DNA of 64,000 bases, taken from CAIWHR01 sp963734575. GTDB lineage: Bacteria > Pseudomonadota > Gammaproteobacteria > Burkholderiales > Casimicrobiaceae. The position numbers and the translations under genes are program-made. Below are positions 9,260 through 18,335 of this stretch, piece by piece. Each line of letters starts with the position of its first letter. Within the stretch, counting starts at the first letter, position 1. The DNA lies in assembly GCA_963734575.1 (NCBI GenBank), contig CAVTHT010000006.1, positions 234,719 to 298,718 on the forward strand. Reading direction: 5' to 3'. Below the pieces are notes generated by a model. It saw nothing but the letters and a program-made list of their open reading frames with translations. It was not told the origin of the DNA and searched no databases.

Positions 9260-9997
9260 ATGCCTAAAGTCGTGCCATGGCTGTTGGCCATCGCGCTGCT
9301 CGCGACCGCGACCAACGTTGCCGCTGCGTTGTGCCTGCCGGGCACGCTGCAGGACTACCTCGCGCTGGACGCTGCCGGCTGCGATGTCGGCCCCACCTCC
9401 TTCCGCAATTTCGAACTGGGCGAGATCCCGGCGGCCGCGACGTCGATCGACCCGGCCACCATCCAGGTCACGCCAGCGGTCGCCTCCGGTGCGGGCCTCG
9501 ATTATTCCGGCTTGCTGTTCACGCTCAATGCGAGCGCACAGGCCCCGTCGTTCCTCGACGCCCTGATCCGTTTCAATGCGTTCGCCACACCCGGGATTCC
9601 GCTGGTCGGCGCGCGCGCCATCCTCGGCGATCCGACCGCCACCGGAGATGGCGGCGTGACGCTCATCGATGAGATGTGCCTCGACGGGCTCTTTGCGGCC
9701 GGACCGATCGGCTGTGGAGGCTCGGCCGTCGCGACGATCGTTCCCTTTGCGGTGGCGGACCTTGCCGATCCGGATCTCAGCACGCTGTTCGGACCCGTGA
9801 ACCTCCTCGGCGTCGCCGCAGACATCGGTATCGACGGCGGACTGAGCGGAGCCGCGGGACTGGCCGGGGCCACCTTGCTGTTCGCCGCTGCGGCGGCTTC
9901 CTCCCCCGTGCCCGAGCCGGCGGCACTTCCGCTCGTTGCCCTCGCCCTCGCGCTCGCCGTGCTTGCGCGCCGCCGCACGCTGCGCCTCGCACGCTGA
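9260..9997 (+). CDS. PEP-CTERM sorting-domain exported protein
   Basis: A 245-residue exported protein. The N-terminus is a Sec signal (MPKVVPWLLAIALLATA, cleavage near NVAAAL). The C-terminus is a classic PEP-CTERM tail: VPEPAALPL, a hydrophobic helix, then a basic end with RRRTLRLAR. In this family the tail is cut by an exosortase and the protein goes to the envelope or extracellular matrix. No exosortase gene is in this window. The middle is rich in small residues, with a few cysteines (ALCLPG, GCDVG, DEMCLDG, IGCGG) that could form disulfides, and shows no known catalytic motif. GAGGGAG precedes ATG 9260. The DUF4331 gene starts 55 bases after its stop. Confidence 0.85.
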   Translation: MPKVVPWLLAIALLATATNVAAALCLPGTLQDYLALDAAGCDVGPTSFRNFELGEIPAAATSIDPATIQVTPAVASGAGLDYSGLLFTLNASAQAPSFLDALIRFNAFATPGIPLVGARAILGDPTATGDGGVTLIDEMCLDGLFAAGPIGCGGSAVATIVPFAVADLADPDLSTLFGPVNLLGVAADIGIDGGLSGAAGLAGATLLFAAAAASSPVPEPAALPLVALALALAVLARRRTLRLAR

Positions 9998-10052
9998 ACG
10001 GACCGCCGTCCGCTCGGCGGCGGACGGTCTCACCACCGAAAGGAGGCGCGCC

Positions 10053-11594
10053 ATGCGCACGCTGGTCATCGCTTCGATCCTGACGTTCTGTTGCGCAGCG
10101 CTGGCACCGGTCCACGCCGCCAACCATCGCGAGGCACCCCTCACGGCGCTGGATCAGAAGGCCGACATCACCGACGTCTACGCGTTTCGCAGCTACGACG
10201 GCGGGGCCATCCCGCGCGTCACGCTGATCATGTCGGTCGACCCGTTCCTCGAGCCCGGGAACGGCCCCAACTGGTTCCCCTTCGATCCGGACATCCTGTA
10301 CGAGCTCAAGATCGACAACAACAACGACGCCGCCGAGGACATCGTCTTCCAGTTCCGCTTCACCACGGAGCAACGGCTGCCGAACCTGTTCCAGGTGTAC
10401 GCCGGAGCGGGTGGCGGCATCACCGCGCCCGCCAACTCGCCGCCGCCGGTGCCCCCGGGCACGCTGATCGTGCCGCCGCAGATCACGAGCTTTGCGGCTG
10501 TCGGACTGGGACAGCGCCAGAGCTACACCGTCACGATGATCAAGGCCGGCGTAGCCACGCCGATCATCGGAAGCGGAGCCTTCTTCGCGGTGCCGGCAAA
10601 CGTCGGCCCGCGGACGATGGACTACAACGCGCTGTTCAATGCGGGGACCTACACGACGAACACGCCGAACGTGAAGGTCTTCGCGGGGACGACCGACGAT
10701 GCGTTCTGGATCGATCTCGGCGGTGCGTTCGACACCCTCAATCTGCGGGCGGCGATCGCACCCGGAGTCCTGAGCGCCGCGCAGGACGCTGCGCTGGTGA
10801 ACATCGCGGCGGACACGGTTTCCGGCTACGCCGTGAACTCCATCGCCATCGAAGTGCCGGTGTCGATGCTCACACGCACGGGGGCGGTGGAAGCGGCGAC
10901 CTCGGTCGCAGCGACGATCGGTGTGTGGGCGACGACGTCACGACCACGGCTGACCACGCGGCGTGCCCCGCTGCCCGCAGTCAGCTCGGGATCCTGGAGC
11001 CAGATCCAGCGCATGGGAAATCCGCTCATCAACGAGCTCGTCATCGGGACGGGGTTCAAGGATCGGTTCAGCATGGACGTGCCGAAGAACGATGCCCAGT
11101 TCGCGTCCTTCTTCCTCGATCCGGCGCTTGCGCGGATCCTCAATGCGGCCACCGGAGGCGTGCTGACGATACCGGCGCCGCCGCGGCTCGATCTGCTGCC
11201 GCTCGTCACGTACGCTCCGCCGATCGCCGCATCGGGCACTCCGGGCGGCCCCATCGCCGATCTGCTGCGGCTCAACACCGGCGTCAATCCGACAGCGCCC
11301 GCGAGCGCGAGCCGGCTGGGGCTCATCGGTGGCGATCCGGCCGGCTATCCCAACGGGCGCCGGGTGTTCGACGACGTGACCGACATCTCGCTCCGTGCGG
11401 TTGCGGGCGTCTTCAATCCGGCGTTCAACAAGTTCCCGAACAACGTGCTGGGCGATGGCGTCAACGTCAACGACGTTCCGTACCGCACGAGCTTTCCCTA
11501 CCTCGCCAACTCGCCGAGCGGTCGCGACCGGCGACATATCGATCCGGGCGAGCCGGGTTGCACGGCGGGCGCGGGGGCACCTTGCGCGCCATGA
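10053..11594 (+). CDS. DUF4331 family exported protein
   Basis: A 513-residue protein with a Sec signal (cleavage near VHAANH). The mature protein begins with HREAPLTALDQKADITDVY and has FRSYDGGAIPRVTLIMSVDPF and YELKIDNNNDAAEDIVFQFRF, features I associate with DUF4331. The function is unknown; the acidic and His-rich opening suggests metal binding, but this is inference. A region near residues 320-345 is unusually basic, and a short double frame disturbance there cannot be excluded. AGGAGG at 10041-10046 precedes ATG 10053. Genes for a TPR protein and a HupE/UreJ-type membrane protein follow on the same strand, a combination consistent with one envelope-associated unit. Confidence 0.8.
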   Translation: MRTLVIASILTFCCAALAPVHAANHREAPLTALDQKADITDVYAFRSYDGGAIPRVTLIMSVDPFLEPGNGPNWFPFDPDILYELKIDNNNDAAEDIVFQFRFTTEQRLPNLFQVYAGAGGGITAPANSPPPVPPGTLIVPPQITSFAAVGLGQRQSYTVTMIKAGVATPIIGSGAFFAVPANVGPRTMDYNALFNAGTYTTNTPNVKVFAGTTDDAFWIDLGGAFDTLNLRAAIAPGVLSAAQDAALVNIAADTVSGYAVNSIAIEVPVSMLTRTGAVEAATSVAATIGVWATTSRPRLTTRRAPLPAVSSGSWSQIQRMGNPLINELVIGTGFKDRFSMDVPKNDAQFASFFLDPALARILNAATGGVLTIPAPPRLDLLPLVTYAPPIAASGTPGGPIADLLRLNTGVNPTAPASASRLGLIGGDPAGYPNGRRVFDDVTDISLRAVAGVFNPAFNKFPNNVLGDGVNVNDVPYRTSFPYLANSPSGRDRRHIDPGEPGCTAGAGAPCAP

Positions 11595-11691
11595 CCCCAA
11601 GCCCCGTCACGGCGGCCGCAGTCGACTGACGGAGCAAGGCCAACCGGTTGAACAGGGGGAATACGTCATCGCCCGACGCTTTCTCTGCACC

Positions 11692-12849
11692 ATGATGGCG
11701 TTGGCGATGCTGCTCGCGGCACCTGGGCGCGGGCCATGGGCGCGGCCGTATGTCCCCGAGTCCGACGCCGTCGTGCTCGAACGCCTGCCCGAAGCGACCG
11801 ATCCCGCGCTCGCCGAGCTCAAGCGCCTGCGCGCGGCTGCAGCGAACGCGCCTGGTGACGTCGAACTTGCGATCGTCGTCGCGCGCCGTGCCATCGCTGC
11901 ATCGCGACAGCGCGGAGACCCGCGGTTCCTCGGCTACGCCCAGGCGGCTCTCGCGCCCTGGTGGGGTGCTGCCGATGCGCCAGTCGCAGTGCTCGTGCTG
12001 CGGGCGACGATCAGGCAGAGCCGGCACGAGTTTGCGCCGGCGATCGCCGACCTCGACCGCGCGCTTGCCACGCGACCCGGTGACGGGCAGGCCCTGCTGA
12101 CGCGCGCCTCGGTGCTCACGGTGCTGGGGCGATACGACGAGGCCCTGCGCGACTGCCGTGCACTTGCGAGGCACGCCCCACCCCTCATCGTGACGACCTG
12201 CGCGGCGGCGCCGGCGAGCCTGAACGGTCGTGCGGAGGCCGCGTATCGCGAGCTCGTCCACACCCTCGAGGGCGGCGCCGGCATCGATCCGGGCGTGCGG
12301 GCGTGGGCGCTGACGCTTGCCGCGGAAATCGCCGTGCGTCGCGGTGATCCCGCGGCCGAGGACCATTTCCGCAGCGCGCTGGCCGCCGATCCGCGCGACG
12401 CGTATGCCCGCGGCGCCTATGCCGACTTCCTGCTCGACGCCGGCCGCCCGCGCGAAGTCATCGCGCTGCTCGCTCAGGACACGACGAACGATCCACTGCT
12501 GCTGCGGCTCGTCCTGGCTGAAGCCCAGGTGCCCGAGGCTGCGCGCACCTACGCGGCGCATCGCACCGACCTCGCCGCGCGCTTCGATGCGGCGCGTCGG
12601 CGTGGCGACAGCGTCCATGGACGGGAGGAAGCGCGCTTCCGTCTCGTCATCGAGCGCAATACCGCATGGGCGCTCGAGCTCGCACGAGCGAACTGGACCG
12701 TGCAACACGAGCCTGCGGACCTGCGCGTGCTCGTGGACGCCGCGACCGCGGCGGACGACAGCGCGACATTGGCCGAAGCCCGGCACTGGCTGACGGCCAC
12801 GCGACTCGAGGACAGCACGATCGCCGTGCGCTTCGTCGAACGTCGATGA
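11692..12849 (+). CDS. Tetratricopeptide-repeat protein
   Basis: A protein of about 385 residues with a hydrophobic N-terminal segment (probable signal peptide, cleavage near residues 15-22) and several helix-turn-helix TPR-like units, for example FAPAIADLDRALATRPGDG, RYDEALRDCRALA and AEDHFRSALAADPRDAYAR. TPR domains scaffold protein contacts, and no enzyme motif is visible. The start at ATG 11692 gives a sensible signal peptide; adjacent ATG 11695 is equally possible and no good ribosome site is seen. The stop overlaps the next start as ATGA (12846-12849), so it is coupled to the HupE/UreJ-type gene. It probably works at the envelope with its neighbours. Confidence 0.78.
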   Translation: MMALAMLLAAPGRGPWARPYVPESDAVVLERLPEATDPALAELKRLRAAAANAPGDVELAIVVARRAIAASRQRGDPRFLGYAQAALAPWWGAADAPVAVLVLRATIRQSRHEFAPAIADLDRALATRPGDGQALLTRASVLTVLGRYDEALRDCRALARHAPPLIVTTCAAAPASLNGRAEAAYRELVHTLEGGAGIDPGVRAWALTLAAEIAVRRGDPAAEDHFRSALAADPRDAYARGAYADFLLDAGRPREVIALLAQDTTNDPLLLRLVLAEAQVPEAARTYAAHRTDLAARFDAARRRGDSVHGREEARFRLVIERNTAWALELARANWTVQHEPADLRVLVDAATAADDSATLAEARHWLTATRLEDSTIAVRFVERR

Positions 12850-13991
12850 AGTTCGCCCTGCTCCTCGTCGTGTGGCTGAGCGCTCTCATCGCCGCCGATG
12901 TCCATGCGCACAAGCCAAGCGACGCGTATCTCACGATCGCACGCGACGGCACGACGCTCACCGGCCAGTGGGACATCGCGCTGCGCGACCTCGAAGCGGG
13001 CATCGGCGTCGACGCCAACGGCGACGGGAATATTACCTGGGGCGAGGTGCGCGCCAAGCGCGACGCCATCGCCGCATACGCACTCGCGCGTCTCGACGTG
13101 AAGGCGGCCGGCGACGCGTGCCCTCTGCGCGTCACGGACCTCCTCGTCGACACGCACTCGGATGGGGCGTATGCCGTCCTCGTGCTCGCGGGGGCATGTG
13201 CCGCGAATGCGCCGACGCTCGGCATCGCCTACCGCCTCCTGTTCGACGTGGATCCGACCCATCGGGGCTTGCTCAACTACGTCGAGCGCGGCGAGAGCCG
13301 CAGCGCGATCTTCTCGGCGGACACCAACGCGCGCAGCGTTGGCGGCGACACGGGTGGCACGCTCGTGCAGCTCGGCCAATATGTGCACGAAGGGGTGTGG
13401 CACATCTGGACGGGCTTCGATCACATGCTGTTCCTGCTTTCGCTGCTGCTGCCGGCGGTGCTGGTGCGGCGCGACGGCACGTGGCGGCCGGCAGCATCAT
13501 TCCGCGCGGCATTCATCGACGTCGCCAAGGTCGTCACTGCGTTCACGCTCGCGCACTCCGTCACGCTCACCCTCGCCGCGCTCCAGGTGGTCAGCCTGCC
13601 GTCGCGCTTCGTCGAAAGCGCAATCGCGGTGTCCGTGGTCCTCGCTGCGTTGAACAACGTGTGGCCGCTCGTGGGCAATGGCCGGTGGATCGCGGCCTTC
13701 GGATTCGGGCTGCTGCACGGCTTCGGCTTCGCCGGCGCCCTGCGCGACCTCGGCTTGCCGACGGGATCGCTCGCGCTGTCGCTGGCCGGATTCAATCTCG
13801 GCGTCGAGCTCGGGCAGCTTGCGATCGTCGCATTGTTCCTGCCTGCGGCCTACGCACTGCGCTCGACGCAGGCCTACACGCGCATCGCGCTCGGCGGCGG
13901 ATCGGTGGCGATCGCCGCACTCGCCGGTCTATGGTTCATCCAGCGTGCATTCGAACTGCCGGTGCTGACGGCGCTCGCGGCGCGCGGCTGA
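12846..13991 (+). CDS. HupE/UreJ_2-family membrane protein
   Basis: A 381-residue protein in two parts. A signal peptide (cleavage near VHAHKP) leads into an exported domain of about 180 residues, opening HKPSDAYLTI and containing an EF-hand-like loop (DANGDGNITWGE). A C-terminal membrane part of about six helices begins with the signature GVWHIWTGFDHMLFLLSLL and contains FALAHS-like FTLAHSVTLTLA and FGFGLLHGFGFAGAL. Conserved histidines in the helices are typical of HupE/UreJ proteins, some of which transport nickel or cobalt. The substrate here is unknown. It is translationally coupled to the TPR gene by a 4-base overlap and faces the minus-strand operon across a hairpin. Confidence 0.85.
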   Translation: MKFALLLVVWLSALIAADVHAHKPSDAYLTIARDGTTLTGQWDIALRDLEAGIGVDANGDGNITWGEVRAKRDAIAAYALARLDVKAAGDACPLRVTDLLVDTHSDGAYAVLVLAGACAANAPTLGIAYRLLFDVDPTHRGLLNYVERGESRSAIFSADTNARSVGGDTGGTLVQLGQYVHEGVWHIWTGFDHMLFLLSLLLPAVLVRRDGTWRPAASFRAAFIDVAKVVTAFTLAHSVTLTLAALQVVSLPSRFVESAIAVSVVLAALNNVWPLVGNGRWIAAFGFGLLHGFGFAGALRDLGLPTGSLALSLAGFNLGVELGQLAIVALFLPAAYALRSTQAYTRIALGGGSVAIAALAGLWFIQRAFELPVLTALAARG

Positions 13992-14002
13992 CGTCGCCGC
14001 GC

Positions 14003-14022
14003 GCGACCTCGCAACAGGTCGC
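14003..14022. terminator. Hairpin between convergent genes
   Basis: GCGACCT (14003-14009) pairs perfectly with AGGTCGC (14016-14022) around a six-base loop. It lies in the 83-base gap between two converging genes and so is placed to stop transcription from both sides. There is no T tract. Confidence 0.45.
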
Positions 14023-14074
14023 AAACGCGCGTTCGTTGCCGATCCCTGCAGAGACGACTACAGCCGCGGCGGAG

Positions 14075-14722
14075 TCAGAAATTCGCGCCGATCGATCCGA
14101 CGAAGACCTGATCGCTCGCTCCGGGATTGAACCAGTAGCCACCGACCGTCACGGGTCCCCACGTGAACTGCGCAAAGGGGCCACGCTGGAATTCGCGGTC
14201 GCCGCCATACGCCCGGGTGCGCTGACCGGCGATGCCGATGCGAAGCCACTCCGCCGGCCGCCAGCCCAGCTCGCTCCACGCGTAGGTGTAACTGTCGTTG
14301 CGTTGCCCGGTGTCCTGCACGTATTCCGCCTCGACGTAGAAATCGATCGCACCCCATGCGAGCGTTGCCTCGACCCCCGGCACGAACGCGTGCACGGTTC
14401 CCCAGGCGCCGCCGACGATGGGCGTGACCTCCCAGGTGATGGCGTCGCCACCCGAGAGCGTCCAGCCAACGAAGGCCGAACGCGCGCCGATGGACTCGTA
14501 GTCGTACCGCGCCTCGAGATGCAGCGATCCGCGATCCGCGGCGGCGATCGCCGACGTGTAGTTCTCGCCGCCGCGAACCACGGTGGGATAGGCCGTGATT
14601 GCGAAGTCCCACGCCGGCTTCGCGGGACGGGAGGCGCGGCGCCCGCCATGATCCTCGTCGGCGAGCGCGGGCGTCGCGACCATGAACGCGATCGCCGCTA
14701 GCACGCGCGCCGCGTACTTCAT
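14075..14722 (-). CDS. Small outer-membrane-barrel-like exported protein
   Basis: A 215-residue protein with a signal peptide (MKYAARVLAAIAFMVATPALA, cut before DEDHGG). The rest alternates polar and aromatic residues as beta strands would (LHLEARYDYESIG, IDFYVEAEYVQDTG, GPVTVGGYWFNPG) and ends in phenylalanine (GSIGANF), the usual last residue of outer-membrane barrels. I do not recognise a named family. The start overlaps the stop of the VIT-like gene by 4 bases, so it is the last gene of a three-gene membrane operon. The role is unknown. Confidence 0.65.
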   Translation of the reverse strand: MKYAARVLAAIAFMVATPALADEDHGGRRASRPAKPAWDFAITAYPTVVRGGENYTSAIAAADRGSLHLEARYDYESIGARSAFVGWTLSGGDAITWEVTPIVGGAWGTVHAFVPGVEATLAWGAIDFYVEAEYVQDTGQRNDSYTYAWSELGWRPAEWLRIGIAGQRTRAYGGDREFQRGPFAQFTWGPVTVGGYWFNPGASDQVFVGSIGANF

Positions 14723-15390
14723 CCGCCGAGCGCGTTGATCGCAGCCACCAGCGCAACGCCGAGGCCCGTCATCATGAGGCCGACCTTCCAGCTGCCGTAG
14801 CCGGCGTACCGTCCGAGCGTGAGGCCACCCGCGAACAGCATCACGATGGCGATGACGCGCGAGACCAGCTTGGCCGTGGCGACGTCGTCGAACATCGCGA
14901 ATGGCAGCACGACGGGGAAGGTCGACGCGACCACGATCAGGAAGACCGCAAGCGCTGCGAGCAGATCGTCACGCTTGAGAACAGGACGCGCGGGCACGGT
15001 GGACAGCGCGACGACGCGTGTCCGGATGGCCTCGATCTCCGCCTGCGACACGAGTCCGGACATCACCCGCGACAGCGAAGTCTCGATGAGCCGGCGGCCC
15101 GCTTGCGCGTTCGCTGCCGCGCGTACGGAGCGCACGAGTGTCAGCGCCTTGCCCCGACCGGTGATCGTGCGGACGAGGTACATGACCGCGTCGACGAGAC
15201 CCCAGGCGAGGTTGCAACCCAGCGCAGCCAGGAACATTTCGCGGATCTGCTCCCGCCCGCCTTCCGCCACGGATACGGCGCCCACGAACGTCAGCGCCAT
15301 GAACAGGCCGAAGAGCAATTCGGACACCCGGTCGACCGTGTCGAGCACGGGCTCGCGCGCGGCCTCCGCGGGTCGGTTCTCGTCGCTCAT
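14719..15390 (-). CDS. VIT-like integral membrane protein
   Basis: A 223-residue membrane protein with about five hydrophobic segments: LLFGLFMALTFVGAVSVA, FLAALGCNLAWGLVDAVMYL, LLAALAVFLIVVASTFPVVL, LVSRVIAIVMLFAGGLTLG and a C-terminal helix. This layout resembles proteins related to the VIT1/CCC1 iron-manganese transporter family, including the first-helix ELLFGLFMALTF pattern. Key metal-binding glutamates of true VIT transporters are not obvious, so transport of metal is uncertain. It overlaps both neighbours by 4 bases, so it is tightly coupled to the AI-2E-family permease upstream and the barrel-like protein downstream. Confidence 0.62.
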   Translation of the reverse strand: MSDENRPAEAAREPVLDTVDRVSELLFGLFMALTFVGAVSVAEGGREQIREMFLAALGCNLAWGLVDAVMYLVRTITGRGKALTLVRSVRAAANAQAGRRLIETSLSRVMSGLVSQAEIEAIRTRVVALSTVPARPVLKRDDLLAALAVFLIVVASTFPVVLPFAMFDDVATAKLVSRVIAIVMLFAGGLTLGRYAGYGSWKVGLMMTGLGVALVAAINALGG

Positions 15391-16526
15391 CGCCTCGGTG
15401 TCGATACGCTCTGCGCGACCGCCGGGATCGGCTCCCTGTGGACCGGCAGCCCCGGCTCGGCCAGCCACTGCCGCAGCAAGGTGTAGGCGACCGCGAGCAC
15501 GACCGGGCCGACGAACAGGCCGACGATGCCGAATGCCACGAGCCCTCCGATCACGCCGGCGAAGATCAGCAGGATCGGCAGGTCGGCTCCCCTGCGGATC
15601 AGCATCGGGCGCAGCACGTTGTCCAGACCACCGACGATGATCGTCCAGACCAGCAGCGCAGTGCCCCACGCGGTGGCGTCCGTCCAGAACAGCCAGATGA
15701 CCGCCGGAACGAGCACGAGGATGGGCCCGATCTGCGCGATGCAAAGCAGCAGGATCACCCCGGTCAACAGCCCTGCAAATGGCACGCCGGCCAGCGCGAG
15801 CCCAACGCCGGCCAGGGTCGTCTGCACCAGCGCGGTCACCACCACGCCGAGCGCCACGGCCCGGATGGCCTGACCGGCCAGCACCACGATGCCTTCGCCC
15901 CGATCTCCGGCAAGGCGGCGGCCGAATCGGATCAGCGCATCCCTCGCGACTTCGCCACGCGAGTACAGGACCACCGCGATCACGACTGTCAGAAGGAACT
16001 GGATGAGCAGCATGCCGGCGCTGCCGAATGCGCCCGCCAGCCACTGTGCGCCGTCTGCTGCATAAGGAGCGACACGCGCGGCAAGATCCTCCCTGCCGGC
16101 GGCAGCGACGCTGGCCCAGCGTTCCGTAAGGGCGCTACCCACCACCGGCAAGCCCTGCACCCAATCGGGCGGCGGGGGAATCGTCCGCGTGGGAAGCGTG
16201 CGTATCCACCGCGTCATGACGTCGACGTTCTCGAGCAGCGTTCCGATGGCCAGCAGCAACGGAACCACGAACACCGCGAGCATGGCGCACGACATGACGG
16301 CGACCGCCAGCGCACGCCGCCGCAACGTTGCCTGCACCTTGAGCATCAACGGCCAGGTTGCGACGACGATCATCATCGCCCACGCGATGGACAGCAGGAA
16401 GGGCCGCAGGACCCAGAACGCGGCGCCGATCAGCACGAGCATCAGCAGCACCGACAGTACGGTGAGCGTGAGGTCGCGCCGTGTTACGGGACTCGTTGCT
16501 TCACCGGTGATGGCGAGATCGTTCAT
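15387..16526 (-). CDS. AI-2E family transporter (PerM/TqsA-like permease)
   Basis: A 379-residue inner-membrane protein. The N-terminal pair of helices (LTVLSVLLMLVLIGAAFWVL, SIAWAMMIVVATWPL), a large soluble middle region, and the C-terminal block with LAGVPFAGLLTGVILLLCIAQIGPI and the family stretch GLVAFGIVGLFVGPVVLAV identify the AI-2E/UPF0118 family. Members export small molecules or act as ion antiporters; the cargo is not predictable here. The ATG at 16526 follows an in-frame GTG at 16529, and either could be used. It is the first gene of the three-gene operon and diverges from the small gene at 16888. Confidence 0.85.
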   Translation of the reverse strand: MNDLAITGEATSPVTRRDLTLTVLSVLLMLVLIGAAFWVLRPFLLSIAWAMMIVVATWPLMLKVQATLRRRALAVAVMSCAMLAVFVVPLLLAIGTLLENVDVMTRWIRTLPTRTIPPPPDWVQGLPVVGSALTERWASVAAAGREDLAARVAPYAADGAQWLAGAFGSAGMLLIQFLLTVVIAVVLYSRGEVARDALIRFGRRLAGDRGEGIVVLAGQAIRAVALGVVVTALVQTTLAGVGLALAGVPFAGLLTGVILLLCIAQIGPILVLVPAVIWLFWTDATAWGTALLVWTIIVGGLDNVLRPMLIRRGADLPILLIFAGVIGGLVAFGIVGLFVGPVVLAVAYTLLRQWLAEPGLPVHREPIPAVAQSVSTPRR

Positions 16527-16887
16527 CACGAAGGCCCCGTGCGGAAGATGTGGCCGAGTTTCGGCCCCCCGGACCTCCGGCGTCTTTGCAATTCAGGACA
16601 ACACGGACGCCACTTCAGATCCCCGCAAGTCAGGTTCCAGCCTGCCATCACCCCTCCATGCCGGCGGCGTTCACCCGAACGGGTGGGCCATGCACCACCC
16701 TTCTGTCGCCCGTGCGCTCGCCCACGCGGGTGACGATTCGATTCGTGCATCCGCCTAAATTGCAAGTCATCCGGTTTCATGTTTCAGCCGGACTGGCGGG
16801 CGGATCGGATCGGTTTCCGCTCAATCGCAGAAGGCAGGACGCAATCGCTTGGCGCGACCGCAACCTGCCGACTCACGGGAGATGGCA
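16527..16887. other. Divergent intergenic region
   Basis: A 361-base region between the AI-2E operon (minus) and the small exported protein (plus). It must hold promoters for both directions. Read on either strand it gives no convincing gene, and I recognise no operator. A GGGAG ribosome site (16877-16881) serves ATG 16888. Confidence 0.45.
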
Positions 16888-17187
16888 ATGAAGACCAAGA
16901 CGATGACGATGACGATGACCAAGGACGTGCTGCTGATTTCGGCCCTCATGCTGGCGTTCAGCGGCGTGGTGCGCGCCGACGGCGACGGCGGCGACAACAG
17001 CATGAGCCGGTGGACCGGCGAATCGTATGCCGCGTTCCAGCTCGGCGACTACAACAAGGCAACCACCGGCATGGCCCGCAACGAGAAGGCGACCGAAAAG
17101 GCGCGCACCGAAGTCGCGACCGCGCCGGCCGACAGGCACGCCACGCGCAGGTACCGCAATCCGTTCAACGACGATACGGCGGCCTGA
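16888..17187 (+). CDS. Small exported protein of unknown function
   Basis: A 99-residue protein with a signal-like N-terminus (KDVLLISALMLAFSGVVRA, cut before DGDGG). The mature part is small and polar (MSRWTGESYAAFQLGDYNKA, then a charged region ending in NPFNDDTAA). No family was recognised. A threefold GACGAT hexanucleotide repeat encodes the Met-Thr repeats before the signal core; changes in repeat number would not shift the frame. GGGAG precedes the start. It may be a periplasmic partner of the small membrane protein encoded next. Confidence 0.6.
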   Translation: MKTKTMTMTMTKDVLLISALMLAFSGVVRADGDGGDNSMSRWTGESYAAFQLGDYNKATTGMARNEKATEKARTEVATAPADRHATRRYRNPFNDDTAA

Positions 17188-17367
17188 GGCGACGTTGTCT
17201 GCGCACGGGCCGGGAGCAGAGGCAGGGCCCGGCCCGCACGTTCCATCTGACGCACACAGGCGAGCAAATCATGATTCCGCTCTTCCGCTTCGGGTTGATC
17301 GCCAACTGTTTCACGCGTGACGGCGAAGGCTATCGCACGCCGCGCGCCAAGCTGCACGGGAGGCATC

Positions 17368-17673
17368 ATGAAGTTTCTGGACGGTTTTTTGGCGATGTGC
17401 GCATTCGCGCTCTCCACCATCATGACTGCGACGCTGTACGTGACTTTCATAGTGTGGGCCTACGGCGCGCTCGGACCATCCGAGCACGAGCTGATCGCCG
17501 CAGCGATCGGTGGGCCGCCCGCGGTCGTGGCCAGCGCTATCACGGCCAACGTGTCCAGCACGGGAACGCCTGACGAGCCGATCGTGGTGGAGTTCGAGCC
17601 GATCACGGTGATCGGCCACCGTGGCGACGCGCACGAGCATCTCGCGCAATCGTCGACGTCGCTCGTGAACTAG
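17368..17673 (+). CDS. Small single-span membrane protein of unknown function
   Basis: A 101-residue protein with one long N-terminal hydrophobic segment (FLAMCAFALSTIMTATLYVT followed by FIVWAYGAL), then a soluble tail rich in valine, isoleucine and threonine. GGGAGG at 17358-17363 precedes ATG 17368, which supports translation. No family was recognised. It lies 180 bases after the preceding small gene on the same strand. Confidence 0.55.
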   Translation: MKFLDGFLAMCAFALSTIMTATLYVTFIVWAYGALGPSEHELIAAAIGGPPAVVASAITANVSSTGTPDEPIVVEFEPITVIGHRGDAHEHLAQSSTSLVN

Positions 17674-17894
17674 GCGCCTGTTCGCACTTGCGGACTTAGT
17701 GTGAACAGCGCCTGGTCGCGGCGGGCACGCTGCGGCGGGATGCGCCGGTACGCCGGCGCAGGTGGGCGCGGTGGCGGTGCGAGGCCGTCACCGCGCCTGG
17801 GCGAGCTGATTGGCGACGTGCTACGCTTTCCCGGTCGATCCTCGCCGGCGTTGCGCGATCGCACCGGGGCGTGGGCATTTGCGCGGAGGACATC

Positions 17895-18320
17895 ATGGCC
17901 CGTGGAAGCTTGATGCTGCAGATCGGCGTGGAGCAGACGTTCGCAGGCACGATCACCTACCTGCCAGAAGTCTGGGCGGTGGCGTTCGAGCCGCTGGATG
18001 GCGACCGCACCATCGTGCGGGAGATCGCCGGCGAGAAAAGCCAGGCGATCTGGCTCATGGCGACCGTGAACAACTTCGAGCCCGGGGACCTGTCGATCTC
18101 CGATCACGCGCTCTCCGACCTCTGGCTCGCGTTCAACGACCTGCGCCGGCCGCCGAAGATCCTGTACGCACCATCGCACGTAGCCTCACCGCCCGTCGAC
18201 GGCGCACGGCTCGCGCTGCTGCGCGTGCGCGACTTCTCGGTCAGCGTGAACCCGCCCGGCGCGATCTCCACCGTGCGCCGCGTGTCGTCGCACGCCTATC
18301 TAGACGAAGTCGCGGTGTAG
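17895..18320 (+). CDS. Hypothetical protein
   Basis: A 141-residue soluble protein with no signal peptide or membrane segment. It alternates hydrophobic and charged residues (TITYLPEVWAVAFEPLDGD, RLALLRVRDFSVSV) as a mainly beta fold might. No family was recognised. GCGGAGGA (17883-17890) precedes ATG 17895; a GTG at 17871 would add eight residues. Another unrecognised gene starts 15 bases after its stop behind a good ribosome site, so the two are probably co-expressed and may form a pair. Confidence 0.55.
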   Translation: MARGSLMLQIGVEQTFAGTITYLPEVWAVAFEPLDGDRTIVREIAGEKSQAIWLMATVNNFEPGDLSISDHALSDLWLAFNDLRRPPKILYAPSHVASPPVDGARLALLRVRDFSVSVNPPGAISTVRRVSSHAYLDEVAV

Positions 18321-18335
18321 CGCCCGGGAGGTGAC

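Noticed and set aside
16894..16920. GACGAT hexanucleotide repeat as a phase-variation switch
   Set aside because: The repeat unit is a multiple of three, so copy-number change would not shift the frame, and there are only three copies.
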